DNA of 64,000 nucleotides, taken from the NCBI GenBank assembly GCA_009760855.2, contig WPIO01000031.1, positions 1 through 64,000 on the forward strand. The letters are read 5' to 3'. Positions 1 to 29,644 of the stretch are shown here, piece by piece; the first letter of the stretch is position 1; every line of letters starts with the position of its first letter. This DNA is from Cristatella mucedo. Taxonomy: Eukaryota; Bryozoa; Phylactolaemata; Cristatellidae. The translations under genes and the position numbers were made by a program. Below the pieces are notes generated by a model that was given only the letters and a program-made list of their open reading frames with translations, searched no databases and had not been told where the DNA came from.

Positions 1-639
1 TAATCAGACCACAAGTTTACAAAAATATGGCAATTAAGAGTTGATTGCAATATTTGCCCGGTATTGTCGCTTGAAGTGCAATGGATGAGAAATGCTGTCA
101 AGCATAGCGGGTACAATCTAAACTGACGGGCTTTAATTTGACATCCAATCAAATTTAAGCGTTACTCATACGACTTCTGTCCTATTGGGGGCTGATTGAA
201 GTGGACTGTAATTAGTTGCATTGGTAGTGGCTCAAATCATTGCAGCCACTTTGCAAACTAACGAGTGCATATGCTGCTACAAAAGTATCAGAGTGTACTG
301 GATACAGCGTTTATTTTATACGAAACCAAAACTTGCACTCGTGCATCCGATTTCTAGTCGATTCGCAGGAAATTTAAACTGACTGTGCTATCACCCCTTG
401 CCATTAGATTTTATTGAAGCACAGTGCATGAGAATACTGCAGAGTGCAGTGAAATGAGCGATGAAGAATTTGGATAATGCATCCGGTGCACTGGTGATGG
501 TTTTTGGCTGACTGGAGTGGATATGCATTCGGTTGCTGGCCGAGCCTTTTGCATCCAGTTTTCCCGAAAGTCTCTCAAACTATGAAATGTGGTGTTCACT
601 GGGCTGTTGCAGAGCATTGATTAATTGTATTTTTTGTAT
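1..639. other. 5' edge of window, nothing recognised
   Basis: Only short overlapping frames are seen. No repeat of the families in this window was found before the LINE-A 3' end near 640. Confidence 0.35.
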
Positions 640-2650
640 TTTTTGTATTGTATCTCCGTCTGTAACTCTACAAAATCGTAAAGACCATGTGGGTGTTACG
701 CAGGAGAGTTTTGTATAGCGAACTCACAGCCTAAGCGGCTTTCGGTACGCATTCGGTAGCCAACAGATTTCGTCTCACGCATCAAAGAGAAAGTGGGAAG
801 CATAGCAGAGTCAGGAGAGCAGTTGAGGTAGTGAGTAGCATAGAAGTAGCAGCTCAGGACCGCTGAAAAGGATGTGCCATAGTCGGCAGTAGGAGAGTAG
901 TTGTCGTTGCATAAGAATTGTGGAAGCGAGTTCCACAGTCGAGGACCTGCAGAGCTAAAGCTTCTGTCGCCAACTATCTTTAAGCGGAGGAATGGGACAG
1001 CTAATTTATTTTCCACACAGGACCTGAGGGCGTGGACAGGCTGAAACTGATGCAGCAGCTCAGCTAAGTATGAAGGAGCCAAGCCATGGCGGGCCTTGTG
1101 GGTCAGCATGAGAACTTTGCTCTGTATCCTTTGCTCAACCGGCAACCATCCTAGCTCCTTCAGCAAAGGAGACACGTGCTCAAACCGCTGGGACTTGAAG
1201 ACCAGCCTTGCAGCCATATTAATAGTCCGCTGTAGTGGTATAATATCTTTCTGTGGCAGCCCAGCCAAAAGGGAATTACAATAATCAAGCCGAGACAGAA
1301 CTAAAAAGCTAGTTAAATTTTTTTTAAAGCCACTGTGGGAGACAGCTCCTAATCTTGGACATGGATCGGATGTGATGGCCAGCTGTAGAGGCAGTCTTCT
1401 GAATGAAGCTTTTGAAATTGAGGCAGCTGTCGAACACGACACCTAAATTTCGAGCACGTGGTGATGGCCGCACAATAGCATCACCTATTAGAACGGCAAA
1501 GCCTTTTAATCCAGCCACACGCTTAGGGTGTCCTATGAGAAGCAGTTCGGTTTTATCATCATTTAATTTCAGGAAGTTTTCCGACATCCAGGATCGAATA
1601 TGGGCAAGGCAAGCATTCAGTTTCTCAGTTGCCGCAGCAGATTCCGACGGTTTGAATGACAAATACAACTGAGTATCGTCAGCATAGAAGTGATATCCTA
1701 TTCCATGGGCCTTAATCACTTTTCCCAGAGGTTGCGTATAAATGGAGAACAGCAAGGGACCTAGTACAGACCCTTGAGAGACTCTACAGGTGACCCTTCT
1801 CGTGTCTGAGACCTGACCCCCACACGACACGGATTGAACACGATCAGACAAGTATGATTTAAACCACGCCAGTGCTTCATCTGCCAGACCGATCGTGGTT
1901 CTCAATCGTTCAAGCAGAACTTCGTGATCAATAGTGTCGAAGGCAGCAGACAGATCTAGAAGAGCTAGGGCAGTGACATTCCCGTCGTCGTTGCCAAGTT
2001 GAATGTCATTCTTAACACGGAGGAGAGCAGTTTCAGTAGAGTGCTGCCTCTTGAACCCTGATTGAAATGTATCTGAAATTCCATTATTTTCAATATGTTC
2101 AACCAGTTGCTTAGCAACAATTTTTTCAAGAATCTTTGATAAGAACGAAAGAAGGGAAACTGGACGATAGTTTGCTAGGACCTCTGTGTCTAATCCAGGC
2201 TTTTTAAGAATAGGTCTAACGATTGCCGATTTGAAGGACTTGGGGATGACCCCTCTTCCCAAAGAAGCATTAAAAATCTTGGTTATGGCAGGGCTAATTT
2301 GGTCTGCAAGTGAAGACCACAGAAATGAAGGTATGGGGTCTTCAGGAGACGAGCTCTTTTTGCTAGACCTTATTAAGGCAGCCACATCGCTTTCAGAAAC
2401 GTCGGAGAACCTTTTAAGGAAGGTCACAGGTTGAGGAACGGCGATTGCTTTGGTCGGAGGGGGCTTAATGGAGGCACGAATGTGCACAATTTTTTCAGTA
2501 AAGAAGGCTGAAAACTTTTCGGCTGAGCCCTTAATATCTGGGCAGTCAGACCTCACAGCTTTGGCCAGTAAATGGTTTACCGTCTCATAAATCTGTTTAG
2601 TGTCCGACTGGCAGGAATTCAGCTTTCTAATGAAAAAAGAAGCCCTGGTT
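640..2650 (-). mobile_element. LINE family A copy 1: CR1/L2-like non-LTR retrotransposon, reverse transcriptase part
   Basis: Antisense open frames 1324-2556 and 696-1442 together give a non-LTR reverse transcriptase: LANYRPVSLLSFLSKILEKI, HSTETALLRV, LDLSAAFDTIDHEVL, SQGSVLGPLLFSIYT, and the catalytic FYADDTQLYLSF at about 1665-1695. The thumb region (SRLDYCNSLLAGLP) and the conserved C-terminus (DRSFSSAGPRLWNSLP) follow. The two frames are separated by a frameshift in a T-rich run near 1320-1325. The 5' end stops near 2650 in the linker before the polymerase, so the endonuclease is missing, which is typical 5' truncation. The 3' end lies near 640 in an AATACA-like A-rich tail. Confidence 0.9.
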
Positions 2651-3131
2651 TTTTATTAAGAACGAACGCCCACGTCCACCCTAGTGAAGTTTTCTTGGCC
2701 TACTGTAGACAGAGTCTAGTATAATACGCAATTGAAATTGGAGCTTCTCAGGACAAATTCTGGTGGCTTCGTGGGAGATTGCAGTGCGGAGTGGTTGGTA
2801 GGAGAGTTAGCCTGGGCTATTGCAGTCGATTACAGTGCATTTCTCGAGGCAGCTTGTTGACAATGGCGTAAATTTGTGCTGGTAAATTTGAGGGATATTG
2901 TAATACGCACTCAAAGTGAGTGTTTCTCAGCCAACGTTTGGTCAATTTTGGCCTTATCAGAGTCTATGAAAGTAATTCGTCACACCCCGATGGATGTGAC
3001 GATGTGCGATGGATGTGACGCGCTAAGCACTCATTGTGCTATTCCTGCATGGCCAGCATCACTCAAGTCAAGCCCATATTCTTACTGTAGCCCTTGTGAC
3101 TAAATTACTGTAGTAAACCTATTAAAAAATA

Positions 3132-3286
3132 GATAATTCATTTATATACCGCCCTAAGATAACTTAGTCGCTATCCAGGGGCGTTGCACATGTCGCTGGG
3201 CTCGAGCCCACGACCTTGGTCATCAAATGCATTCACCTTGACCTCGGTCATCGAAGGTGAGCACCTTTAACCCATCTGGCCCAACC
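3132..3286 (-). mobile_element. SINE1 copy (tRNA-derived, LINE-B-type tail), diverged
   Basis: Antisense orientation. Tail homology (CGCCCTAAGATAACTTAG..) is followed by GGGCTCGAGCCCACGACC (the B-box region) and the A-box-like GAGCACCTTTAACCC at the element's 5' end. Confidence 0.75.
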
Positions 3287-3299
3287 GTGTCTTTGCGAA

Positions 3300-3957
3300 T
3301 GCAGCTTAAATCCTATGCCAAACGATAGGGTTGTGCCATCTCTACGATAGGTTTGTGCCAGCTTTTGCTTGTTCCCAGGAGCAACGCGTTCACGAAGTTT
3401 CAAGGATTGCCATTACTGAAATGGTTACGGATGCTCTGGTAGAGCCAGGCTGAGACATTGTGGGCCGTGAACCAGTGTATCCAGTACCGGCGATCGTTTA
3501 TCAATAAAGCAGAGACGGAATTAGGGTCTCTGCAACCTCTTCCTATAGGCGGCTATACTACCATGGCATGGCAATAAGAGGTCTGCATTTGCAATGCTCA
3601 AATAAAAGCATCCGATGTACGTCGGTGACTAACGTTGCATTGTCGTTATGACCGCTGGAACCCGCTATCAAGCCTATTCGCCATCATGGCAGCGGCCGCA
3701 TTGTAAAACCCCCATGCTTAAAAGGCAGATCGCTTTAGGCGCGAAACGACACCACGTCGAGCAAGTGTGTGCGGGTTAAGATTGTCTGACAAATGATTGG
3801 TGAAGCTGGTTAAATTAATGCTAAAAGGCTGTACAGGCACTCACAAAGCACCTACACTGTTGCTGATCAATTGATTGGATGGGAGCTCTCAACGTTCTTT
3901 ACAGCTACTGTTTTAGGATGAGCTCTTGGCTGTGCGGCATGTTATGCATCACTGACT
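3300..3957. other. Spacer between SINE1 and LINE-B, nothing recognised
   Basis: Unique sequence without coding potential that I can support. Confidence 0.35.
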
Positions 3958-5475
3958 GAATAATAATAATAATGATAATAGTAATAATAATAATAATAAT
4001 GCACTTGATAAAGTGCCCTCAGAGAACTCAATCTCTTCTATGCAATTTACATTTGCTGCGAAGGGAAACGCGATTGAATGATGAGTAATATCATGCTTTA
4101 TAAACAACATTAATAACATGGTTAGGGGTGACATGCACAGGGTCAGCATGCAAATGTAGTTAGTGGCAGCATGCACACTGTCAGCACGCATAAGCACATG
4201 AAGGAAAAATCACAGGGACCCACTAAATGCTGCCCTAGATAGGTGTGTTTTTAAGTTCTTTTTAGATGTGGTCAAGTCAGGGGATGTTCTGACTCAAGTC
4301 GGAAGGGAGTTCCAGGCTTTGGGAGCATACGAACTAAATGCACGGTCTCCAAAGGATTTGAGGTTTCGTACGAGGTATTGATAAACTGTTGGATTCCGAA
4401 AAGCGGGTGGTACGATGCTTGGCCTGGTGGGGGAGTAGATCTGAGAGATAGACTGAAGCCAAAAAATGAAGTGACCTACAAGTGAGCGACACAACCTTGA
4501 AGTCGATCCGTTGCTTGACTGGTAGCGAGTACAAGTAGGTGAGAAGTAGTGTGACGTGGCAACTGCGACGCTCACGACAGACAAGCCTAGCTGCAGAGTT
4601 TCGCACCAGCGGCAATCGCCTGATTGCACATGCTGGTAGGCGAGCAAGCAGCGAGTTACAGAAGTCAAAACGGGATGTCACAAATGCACGGACCAACTTG
4701 GACGCGGTATCCTTATCTAAACAAGCCCGAATTTTAGCAATTTTACGTAGCTGAAAGTTAGCAGACTTGACTGTGGAGCTGATGTGGTCGTCGAACGAGA
4801 GGTCACTTAAGAACATGACACCTAGATTTTAAGCTGATTCAACAGGAGATATGCTGGCAGAGCCAATTTTGAGAGTCAGCCTTTCAAATTTCTGAATCAC
4901 ACTGAGTTTGCCCAAAACTAGTAAGTTAGTTTTATCATCGCTTAGTTTTAGAAAATTTGCTGCCATCCATGTGCGGATGTCATCAATGCATGCAGCAAGT
5001 GAGTTGAGAGAATTTGAGGTGCTCGAAGGCTGGGAGGGATCAAAGCAAAGGTACAACTGAGTGTCATCCGCATAGAAGTGAAAGCCTAGATTGTGCTTGG
5101 CAATCACATCAGCAAGAGGGAGAGTATAAACCATGAAAAGAGCCGGACCTAGCACGGAGCCCTGAGGTACCACATATTTCAGAGTTACCTCGGAGATCTT
5201 TGTCCATTCACGTCAATACTCTGGAGTCTCCCACTGAGATGGGACCTGAACCATTGCAGAGAAGTGCCAGTGATGCCCAGGCGAGATGTGAGGCACTCTA
5301 GAAGAACTTTGGGATCGATAGTATCAAAATCTGCCAAAAGATCGAGCAAAACAAGCAGAGGCACTCTGCCTATGTCTGCATTCCTAAATAGGTCGTTGTA
5401 CACCCTAAGCAATGCTCACTGTGGAGTGATTAGCTTTTAAGCCAGACTGGACTGAACGTAAGTTCCCTCCACGCA
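3958..5475 (-). mobile_element. LINE family B copy 1: reverse transcriptase 3' half with conserved 3' UTR and tail
   Basis: Decayed antisense polymerase: frames at 5185-5412 (LRVYNDLFRN, LLVLLDLLADFDTID), 4829-5173 (VPQGSVLGPALFMVYTLPLA, FHFYADDTQLYLCF) and 4294-4816 (SKLVRAFVTSRFDFCNSLLA, DRAFSSYAPKAWNSLP). The 3' UTR of about 330 bases ends in the hairpin tail (4060-3995) and a run of ATT/AAT triplets at 3959-3998. It is clearly different from family A, sharing only the general non-LTR reverse transcriptase motifs. The 5' part is missing beyond about 5475. Confidence 0.88.
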
Positions 5476-5855
5476 GTACTAAAATAATAGTAAATATTCC
5501 AGAAGTCTGGGATTTTCATGTATGCGAGTTAATATACTGCCGTTTGGTAACGGTTAGGTTCGCGATCCCTTTATATTGAATGGGAGTGGTGGCGGCCGAA
5601 AGCAGCGTTTGCCTACCGTGCGGCTTACGAGTAAACCTGAGTGCGGAGTGAGATTTTACATTGAAGTAGTAGACTGGATCTAGCGAGCTACTGGGTTTCT
5701 GCGACGGTTGCATTAGGTAGGGGGCGCGATGCTAAAAGCTGTGCCCCTCTCCCCACCTCGATTGTCTAACTACTAGCCCACCGCTCGTTTGTAATTTAGT
5801 TATGCGCCGTCATCTCAACGCCAACTTCCAATAAAAATGTATTCCTTAATATTAG

Positions 5856-6131
5856 CTAAATGACCTTCGCCTCTTCTGAAAATTCAAAATCTTTGCCCTG
5901 CTTCTTACGAGAAACGGTACGAAAAATGACCCCCCGAGTAAGGTTTATCGCAGCATCATTATATCGAAAATTCCCTCCGCTCTGCATCTCAATGTAGTGG
6001 CGAAGCTCTCGACGTATTGTACCTCCATTTTCAGCTTCAAATAGAAAGCCAGACACTGAAATATCCTCACTAAAGTTAATTGCAGTTCCGCGCCTTAACA
6101 CTGGACGACAGGTATAGCGTGACGGGCTCAC
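5856..6131 (-). CDS. Uncharacterised 91-codon open frame upstream of and antisense to ECT2
   Basis: This frame reads as globular protein, with mixed charged and hydrophobic composition (RRELRHYIEMQSGG, FRYNDAAINLTRGVIF, KKQGKDFEFSEEAKVI at the C-terminus). I do not recognise the family. The frame starts only with GTG at 6131, right after an in-frame TAG at 6141-6143, so it may be an internal or terminal exon. A separate possible first exon lies just upstream on the same strand: ATG at about 6195, reading MGHAVMISKGVPGCVLATS up to a GTGAGC donor near 6132. If real, the gene would share a promoter region with ECT2, transcribed in opposite directions. It could also be a chance open frame. Confidence 0.35.
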   Translation of the reverse strand: MSPSRYTCRPVLRRGTAINFSEDISVSGFLFEAENGGTIRRELRHYIEMQSGGNFRYNDAAINLTRGVIFRTVSRKKQGKDFEFSEEAKVI

Positions 6132-6856
6132 CGGACGTGGCTAGCACACATCCGGGCACTCCTTTGCTAATCATTACAGCGTGACCCATTTCGCACCAGC
6201 GCAAAATTTGAAAGCGCCGCCGCGTTTAATCTGGGCGGGCCGGTTGCTGTAGCCGTTTGCTGCCTCTTCTAATGAATGAGAAGTGAAGCGGTGAATTTGC
6301 GTAAGGACTGTAAATATGCCACCGATTATGTCATGTCTCGCTTTATGCGTTGCCGTCGTGTAGCTGTCGTAAGCTTCTGGGCTCTTCTCTTGCTCGAGCT
6401 CTGTTGTACCGAGCTTGCTTATCGCGAGCCTTGGCTATATTTTTATTTGCCCTTTGATTATTTCAGACCGCTCGCGCTTTTCGTTGTCGTCCATTGGTCC
6501 CGCGGCACGAAGCTGACGAGTTTGCACCCTCTCTAAACGCGGCAGGCATGTGGCCTGAGCAGCGCGCCTGTGCGTTCCGTTAGTTACTCTTAATAAGCCT
6601 CTGCTAGGAGGCTTTCATCCAAGCAGGCATTAGGCGACGCTAGTTTACAGTTTGTCGTTCGATTGGCGCGCACTCAGCAGGCGTCGCCTGCAAGTTACCC
6701 GTTCGCGCTGGCGTGGTAAGCAGGTCGCCGCGGTCTTCTATTCATTAAAGTCGTGCGTGCGGTCCGTTTTTGCCATCGCAGAGGTTAGATAGCTCCTCAC
6801 TTTTGGAGCTACTTGCGCGTACGAGCCGTCCCGGTTCGTGAGGCATCCGCGTGAAG
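6132..6856. promoter_or_regulatory. ECT2 upstream region, CpG-containing
   Basis: This spacer before the ECT2 ATG becomes visibly GC- and CpG-rich after about 6480 and continues so into exon 1, as expected for a housekeeping promoter. It contains a 86-codon + frame at 6276-6536 with one hydrophobic stretch (VAVVSFWALLLLELCC). That frame may be an upstream leader frame or chance. No TATA box was identified. Confidence 0.35.
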
Positions 6857-25361
<18,505 letters not shown>

Positions 25362-27360
25362 GATGCTTTTCTAGCTGTGTCGGGCTAGCCTTGTGCGTGA
25401 CAGATGGTAGGACACCATATATGGCTCAGGAAATACTTTTTCTGCCGCATTGCCCTAACTACTCCATGATCGGTGCGCAGAAAATAGCGGATCATGGTTG
25501 TCTTAGTTATAGCTTCTGCGGCGGCATTCCAGAATCATCCCCAGAATACCCTTTTCTTCTTCTTCATTCTCTCTTTCTTCGAGTGCTGTTGGACTCAGTC
25601 GGCAAGCCGGCATAGCCTGGTTCACTGGACATTAACCAGCGATGACTTCGCGACGATTCTGGGCTGTATAGCTTCTGCTTAGCACTGTTGCTGACTAGTC
25701 ACTGAATGCACCTCCCCTGAGGTGGCTGAACTATATCGAACATGCTGTCGTCTTGAGGCGCAACCATAGCTCACGTCGTGGGAGAACTTGGACGAAATTA
25801 AGAGACAACTGTGGCTACGAACAGCAGACTCTGATCAGCTTAGTGCCATTACAGAAGCATACTGTCACTTAGTGCTTACTTCTTTCCAGAGCTAGCGTTT
25901 TCTAGCTTTCTCGCAGTTATGTTCCCGTGCAATTGTTGAGGATGCAGCATGGGCTGCGTCTTCTCTATTTTAGTACCGAATTATTGTGCAGCTTTGAGCA
26001 CCATGTGAGGTTATAGCCACCAAACGTTGTGTAATTTGTGTGTACTTGGCTACAGGTCATGTTGCCATTGTCAGCATTAGGAGCTGGTGCTCCTAGCAGC
26101 TGTTGATGTCCACACCACGGCAAAATCTCTGTGCCTTGTAGACCTTTGTACTGGGTGGTATGGTATGTTTATTATGAGATGGTGCTGCTTTGATCTACTG
26201 TAAATGTTGACATAACTGGTATATATATATATAAATATATAATATGTGAGGGCAGATTAGTTTTCACTCGGCAGTGATGCATGAATGATTTATATAGACT
26301 GCTGCTTGATGCATTCTACTTTTAGTAATTGCTAGTAACTTGTGAAATATTTGTATTCTCCCAAAGTAGGCCATGTGTCGGCCAATGATTGGAAAATACC
26401 GCAAACGATGAATTCTGGTTTTAGTAACAAGTTAAGGACTTGCATACTGCCCCAGTAGCCGATGGAAGGTCAGAAATTTCGAAATGAAATTCTTGAAATG
26501 CCGAAAATCAGCAGGATTAAGTTGGCTAAGGCCGAAGGAGAGTACCAGGAGGCCTGCAGGCAAAGGCTTGCAAGCTGCCCTGGCTAGAATCTATGTGCTG
26601 GCCATTTCGTGCACCAAAGCTCGAATACTGACAGTAGCTATGCTATACTCTGCAAGTATAAGTGAGTAGGTGTACTGATAATATGTAATCAAGGATGTAT
26701 AATCATCTCCTTGATTGTCCGGTACATGTTCATCGGTTAAGTATAAAATTCAGTATGAAAATTTCACCTTGCACTATCTCATCTACATTTTAATTATTGC
26801 GATAAGCACTGTTAATGTCAGCTTGAGGTGAGCACTATACTTCTTTGCTCTAGCCCACAGGTACTGTGACTTCATATCCGGCGAAGCGACTTGATATTGG
26901 TTGTAGTTGTGTCTTTGTTGGCCTCATTAACCCTGTTTGTCACCTAATTCGTGGCAAAAAAATTTGGCACACTCAGGACACCTCACGAAGCCTGTTGTGT
27001 TAATATTCCCTTAAGATTCTGTGAAAGTGCATAAACGTTCGGTAATCGGTTTATTGACTTTAAAGTCTGCTGCTGATGTAATTGAATAGTTAAGAGTGAA
27101 AGCTACTTAGTATCCTACTCGATTATTCTATGTTAATCTCACTATTACTAAAGATATTTGGAGCTTTTAGCGTCGAAGAGAATCATTTTATCGTCTTGAT
27201 ATACCCAGATGTACAAACAATGTGACTTGACGAAAGGCCATCACGTAGGTATGTGGCTCTTTGCCAACAAAGAACACATACTAGCAAACCAAAAGAATTT
27301 CTTTAACGTGAACAATTCCCGGCAGTTACATCAACAAATTATCAGTAGTGACGCTATAAA
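25362..27360. other. ECT2 3' flank, no gene recognised
   Basis: About 2 kb without recognisable exons. It presumably contains the ECT2 3' UTR, but I noticed no AATAAA signal. There is one TA microsatellite. Confidence 0.5.
26219..26242. repeat. (TA)n microsatellite
   Basis: Short TA run downstream of ECT2. Confidence 0.8.
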
Positions 27361-27366
27361 AAATAT

Positions 27367-27515
27367 TGGCTGATTCAACAGCCCCTTGCATAGCGGCAGA
27401 ATAGCCTTAAAGGCTATCACCACCTCTTGCAGTTGGTAATACTGGATCGCCCACTGCATGATTCGAACCCACAACTTCGGTCTTGAAGAAGTAGCTCCTT
27501 ATCTCCTAGGTTATA
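27367..27515 (-). mobile_element. SINE2 copy
   Basis: Antisense: GCTGATTCAACAGCCCCTT, ATAGCCTTAAAGGCTATCACC, then the B-box complement GATTCGAACCCACAACTTCGG. Confidence 0.75.
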
Positions 27516-27584
27516 GGGTCCTAAGATGAAAATGCGGCATTAAAGCGTACTGAATTACCAACGAGTAGTAGCAGGCAAGTTAAT

Positions 27585-27650
27585 AATATCAATATCAAGT
27601 ATAGCCCCCTCAGAGAACCAAATCTCTCTATAGGCACTTTAAAGATGCTG
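27585..27650 (-). mobile_element. LINE-B tail fragment
   Basis: ATATCAAGTATAGCCCCCTC, AGAGAACCAAATCTCTCTAT and GGCACTTTAAAGATGCTGC. It is followed directly by a sense SINE1 tail fragment at 27652-27706. Confidence 0.65.
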
Positions 27651-27651
27651 C

Positions 27652-27706
27652 ATAGAGCGCTTGAATAGAGATTATGTTCTCTTGGGGCGCTTTACAAATG
27701 AATGTT
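27652..27706 (+). mobile_element. SINE1 tail fragment
   Basis: GCGCTTGAATAGAGATTATGTTCTCTTGGGGCGC followed by TTTACAAATGAATG: the SINE1 version of the hairpin tail, without the tRNA-like half. Confidence 0.65.
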
Positions 27707-27989
27707 TTCACTTCTATATCTAAACTTCAAACCTGGCGTGCTCCTGTCAGATTTTGGAGCCGATCACTTTATCTCAGACAACAAAGAGAAAGTGAGAAGA
27801 GAGCTTAGTCAGTAGGGCAGTCGAGGATGTGAGTTGGATGGAAGTAGCAGCTTATAACGGCTTGAAAAGATGCACCACAGTTGGTAGCAAGAGAGTAGAT
27901 GTCGTTGCAATGTCCAAAGTAAAAGACAGTAAGAGCAAAAGTTTCTGTCACTGGCGGTCTTGAATTGTAGGAAGGGATCAGCTAACTGA

Positions 27990-28107
27990 GGTCATGGGTT
28001 CGATTCCAGTGGTGGGCGATTCTTTATCGCCACTGCAAGCGGTGGTGATAGCCGTAAAGGCTCTTCTGTCGCTATACAAAAAAGAGGCTGTTTAATCAGC
28101 TAGGATT
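27990..28107 (+). mobile_element. SINE2 copy, 5'-shortened, first of a tandem pair
   Basis: GTCATGGGTTCGATTCCAG (B box), then GGGCGATTCTTTATCGCC, AGCGGTGGTGATAGCCGTAA and TTTAATCAGCTAGGATTTTT. Confidence 0.85.
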
Positions 28108-28110
28108 TTT

Positions 28111-28300
28111 TGGTGAGCCGTGATGGCACACTGGGTAAGGCGGTTGCTTTCACGGCCTCGGTCCCGAGGTTGTGGGTTCGATTCCTGCGGCGGGCGATCC
28201 TTTATCGCCACTGCAAGCGGTGGTGATAGCCGTAAAGGCTCTTCTGTCGCTATACAAAAGAGGCTGTTTAATCAGCTAGGATTTATTTATTTATTTATTA
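28111..28300 (+). mobile_element. SINE2 copy, full-length, second of a tandem pair
   Basis: The most complete SINE2 copy. The tRNA-like head has an A-box-like TGGCACACTGGGTAAGG and a B box GGTTCGATTCC. A conserved body follows (TCGCCACTGCAAGCGGTGG, AGCCGTAAAGGCT), and it ends in (ATTT)n at 28283-28302. It is nearly identical to the preceding copy through the body. Confidence 0.88.
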
Positions 28301-28419
28301 TTGTCCGTGGAGGATCTGGGGGCATGACGAGGCTGAAATTGGTGCAGCAGTTCAGCAAGGTACGAATGAGGCAAGCCACGGTGGGCCTTGTGGACCAGAC
28401 TGAGTAGGTCACTCTGTAT

Positions 28420-28561
28420 AATATAATATAATTCATTTATATAGCGCCCCAAGAGAACTTAATCTCTATTCAGGCGCATCACATATGCCTCGGGGCTCGA
28501 GCCCACGACCTCAGTCAGACCTTGGTCGGGGCGAGCACCTTAACCGCTAGACCAAACCCGC
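28420..28561 (-). mobile_element. SINE1 copy, full-length
   Basis: Best SINE1 copy, antisense: ATATAATTCATTTATATAGC tail, GCGCCCCAAGAGAACTTAAT hairpin half, CGGGGCTCGAGCCCACGACC with the B box, and the 5' end GCACCTTAACCGCTAGACCA, whose complement is the A-box region (TCTAGCGGTTAAGGTGC). Confidence 0.88.
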
Positions 28562-29644
28562 TCGGCACTCTGTAAAAGTTTATCAATAGGGGAAAGGTTG
28601 GGCATCGCTGCTCCCTCACAAAGAAGACACACGGCTGAACCTCTGGGATTTCTTGATTAGTCATGCTGCCATATTCATCACCGGCTGCAGATGACATCAG
28701 TGCCTTTAGTGCCATCGAGGCCATCTGGCATCATCATCATCTCAGGGGCTTTTAAAGTATTAGCCTATCCCCGGGGGTCTGTGTGCAGCCTACCTATTTT
28801 TAAAAGCAATACTCTCCTTTCCGATTTAATCACTAAGCACACAATCTATGCGTACATTTTTACGAAATTGACAGATGCAGCCTGTGTTTTTACTTCTACC
28901 GACCTTCCAGCGAAATTGACTCTCCTTGCAGCAGCTACTGCAGACATTAGATGAAAATTGAATGACGGTAAAAGAAAGCAATTAAAGGCAAAGCAAATGT
29001 TACTCGCAATCTATAAAGCATAACCTTCCAAATTTGCTCTGACAGCACATTTCCTGCAGCCTCTGAATTTAATTGGCGGTCTCTTGAAGGCCTTGAGCAC
29101 AGAGTCACTGATAAAATCCAGGTGCTATGTGTGCCTCATTTAAAGAAAAAACAGAAAGTCTACTGCTGTTTGCTTAGCTCTACAGGAGCGGAATATTTGA
29201 TTGCATAGCGTCACTTGTAGCCCACGAACTAGGGGTGCAAATTAAGCATCGTTATTAAATATTCCAAACTACGTTGGAATGAAGCTAACTCGCCTTAGTA
29301 GTACAGGTTCTGTATAAATTTATTGGATGCATAAGCGTGCCTCTGAGAACTAGAGGTAGTTTACCGATAGCCGAGGATGGCAGCAGGATCCGAAGATATC
29401 AGGAATATCAGGCTTCGACTACACATATCAACTTGCAAAGCATAACTGCTATCCTTGAGGTCTCGCCAATAATAGAAGCAATTAGGAATCCTTTCTTTGA
29501 AATGCGTAATGACGTAATGGCAATTAGGTAGCTGTACTTACCTTTGAGGGATTTCCTGTGTATAGGGCAGTGCCTGTGTAGAGAGGGGCACCAGATAAAG
29601 GAGGTACATGTTCTGACTGCAATAGTAATTACCTGCGCTGAATG
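28562..29644. other. Intergenic stretch, nothing recognised
   Basis: No exon, RNA gene or repeat of the families in this window was seen on either strand. Confidence 0.4.

Larger units (their letters stand above)
27764..28412 (-). mobile_element. LINE-A copy 3, 3' region, split by two SINE2 copies
   Basis: 27764-27990 matches the 3' region of LINE-A copy 1 (776-1000), and 28310-28412 matches the adjoining part (1018-1100). The break at 27990/28310 corresponds to one point in the intact element (GACAGCTAA/TTTATT). Confidence 0.8.
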
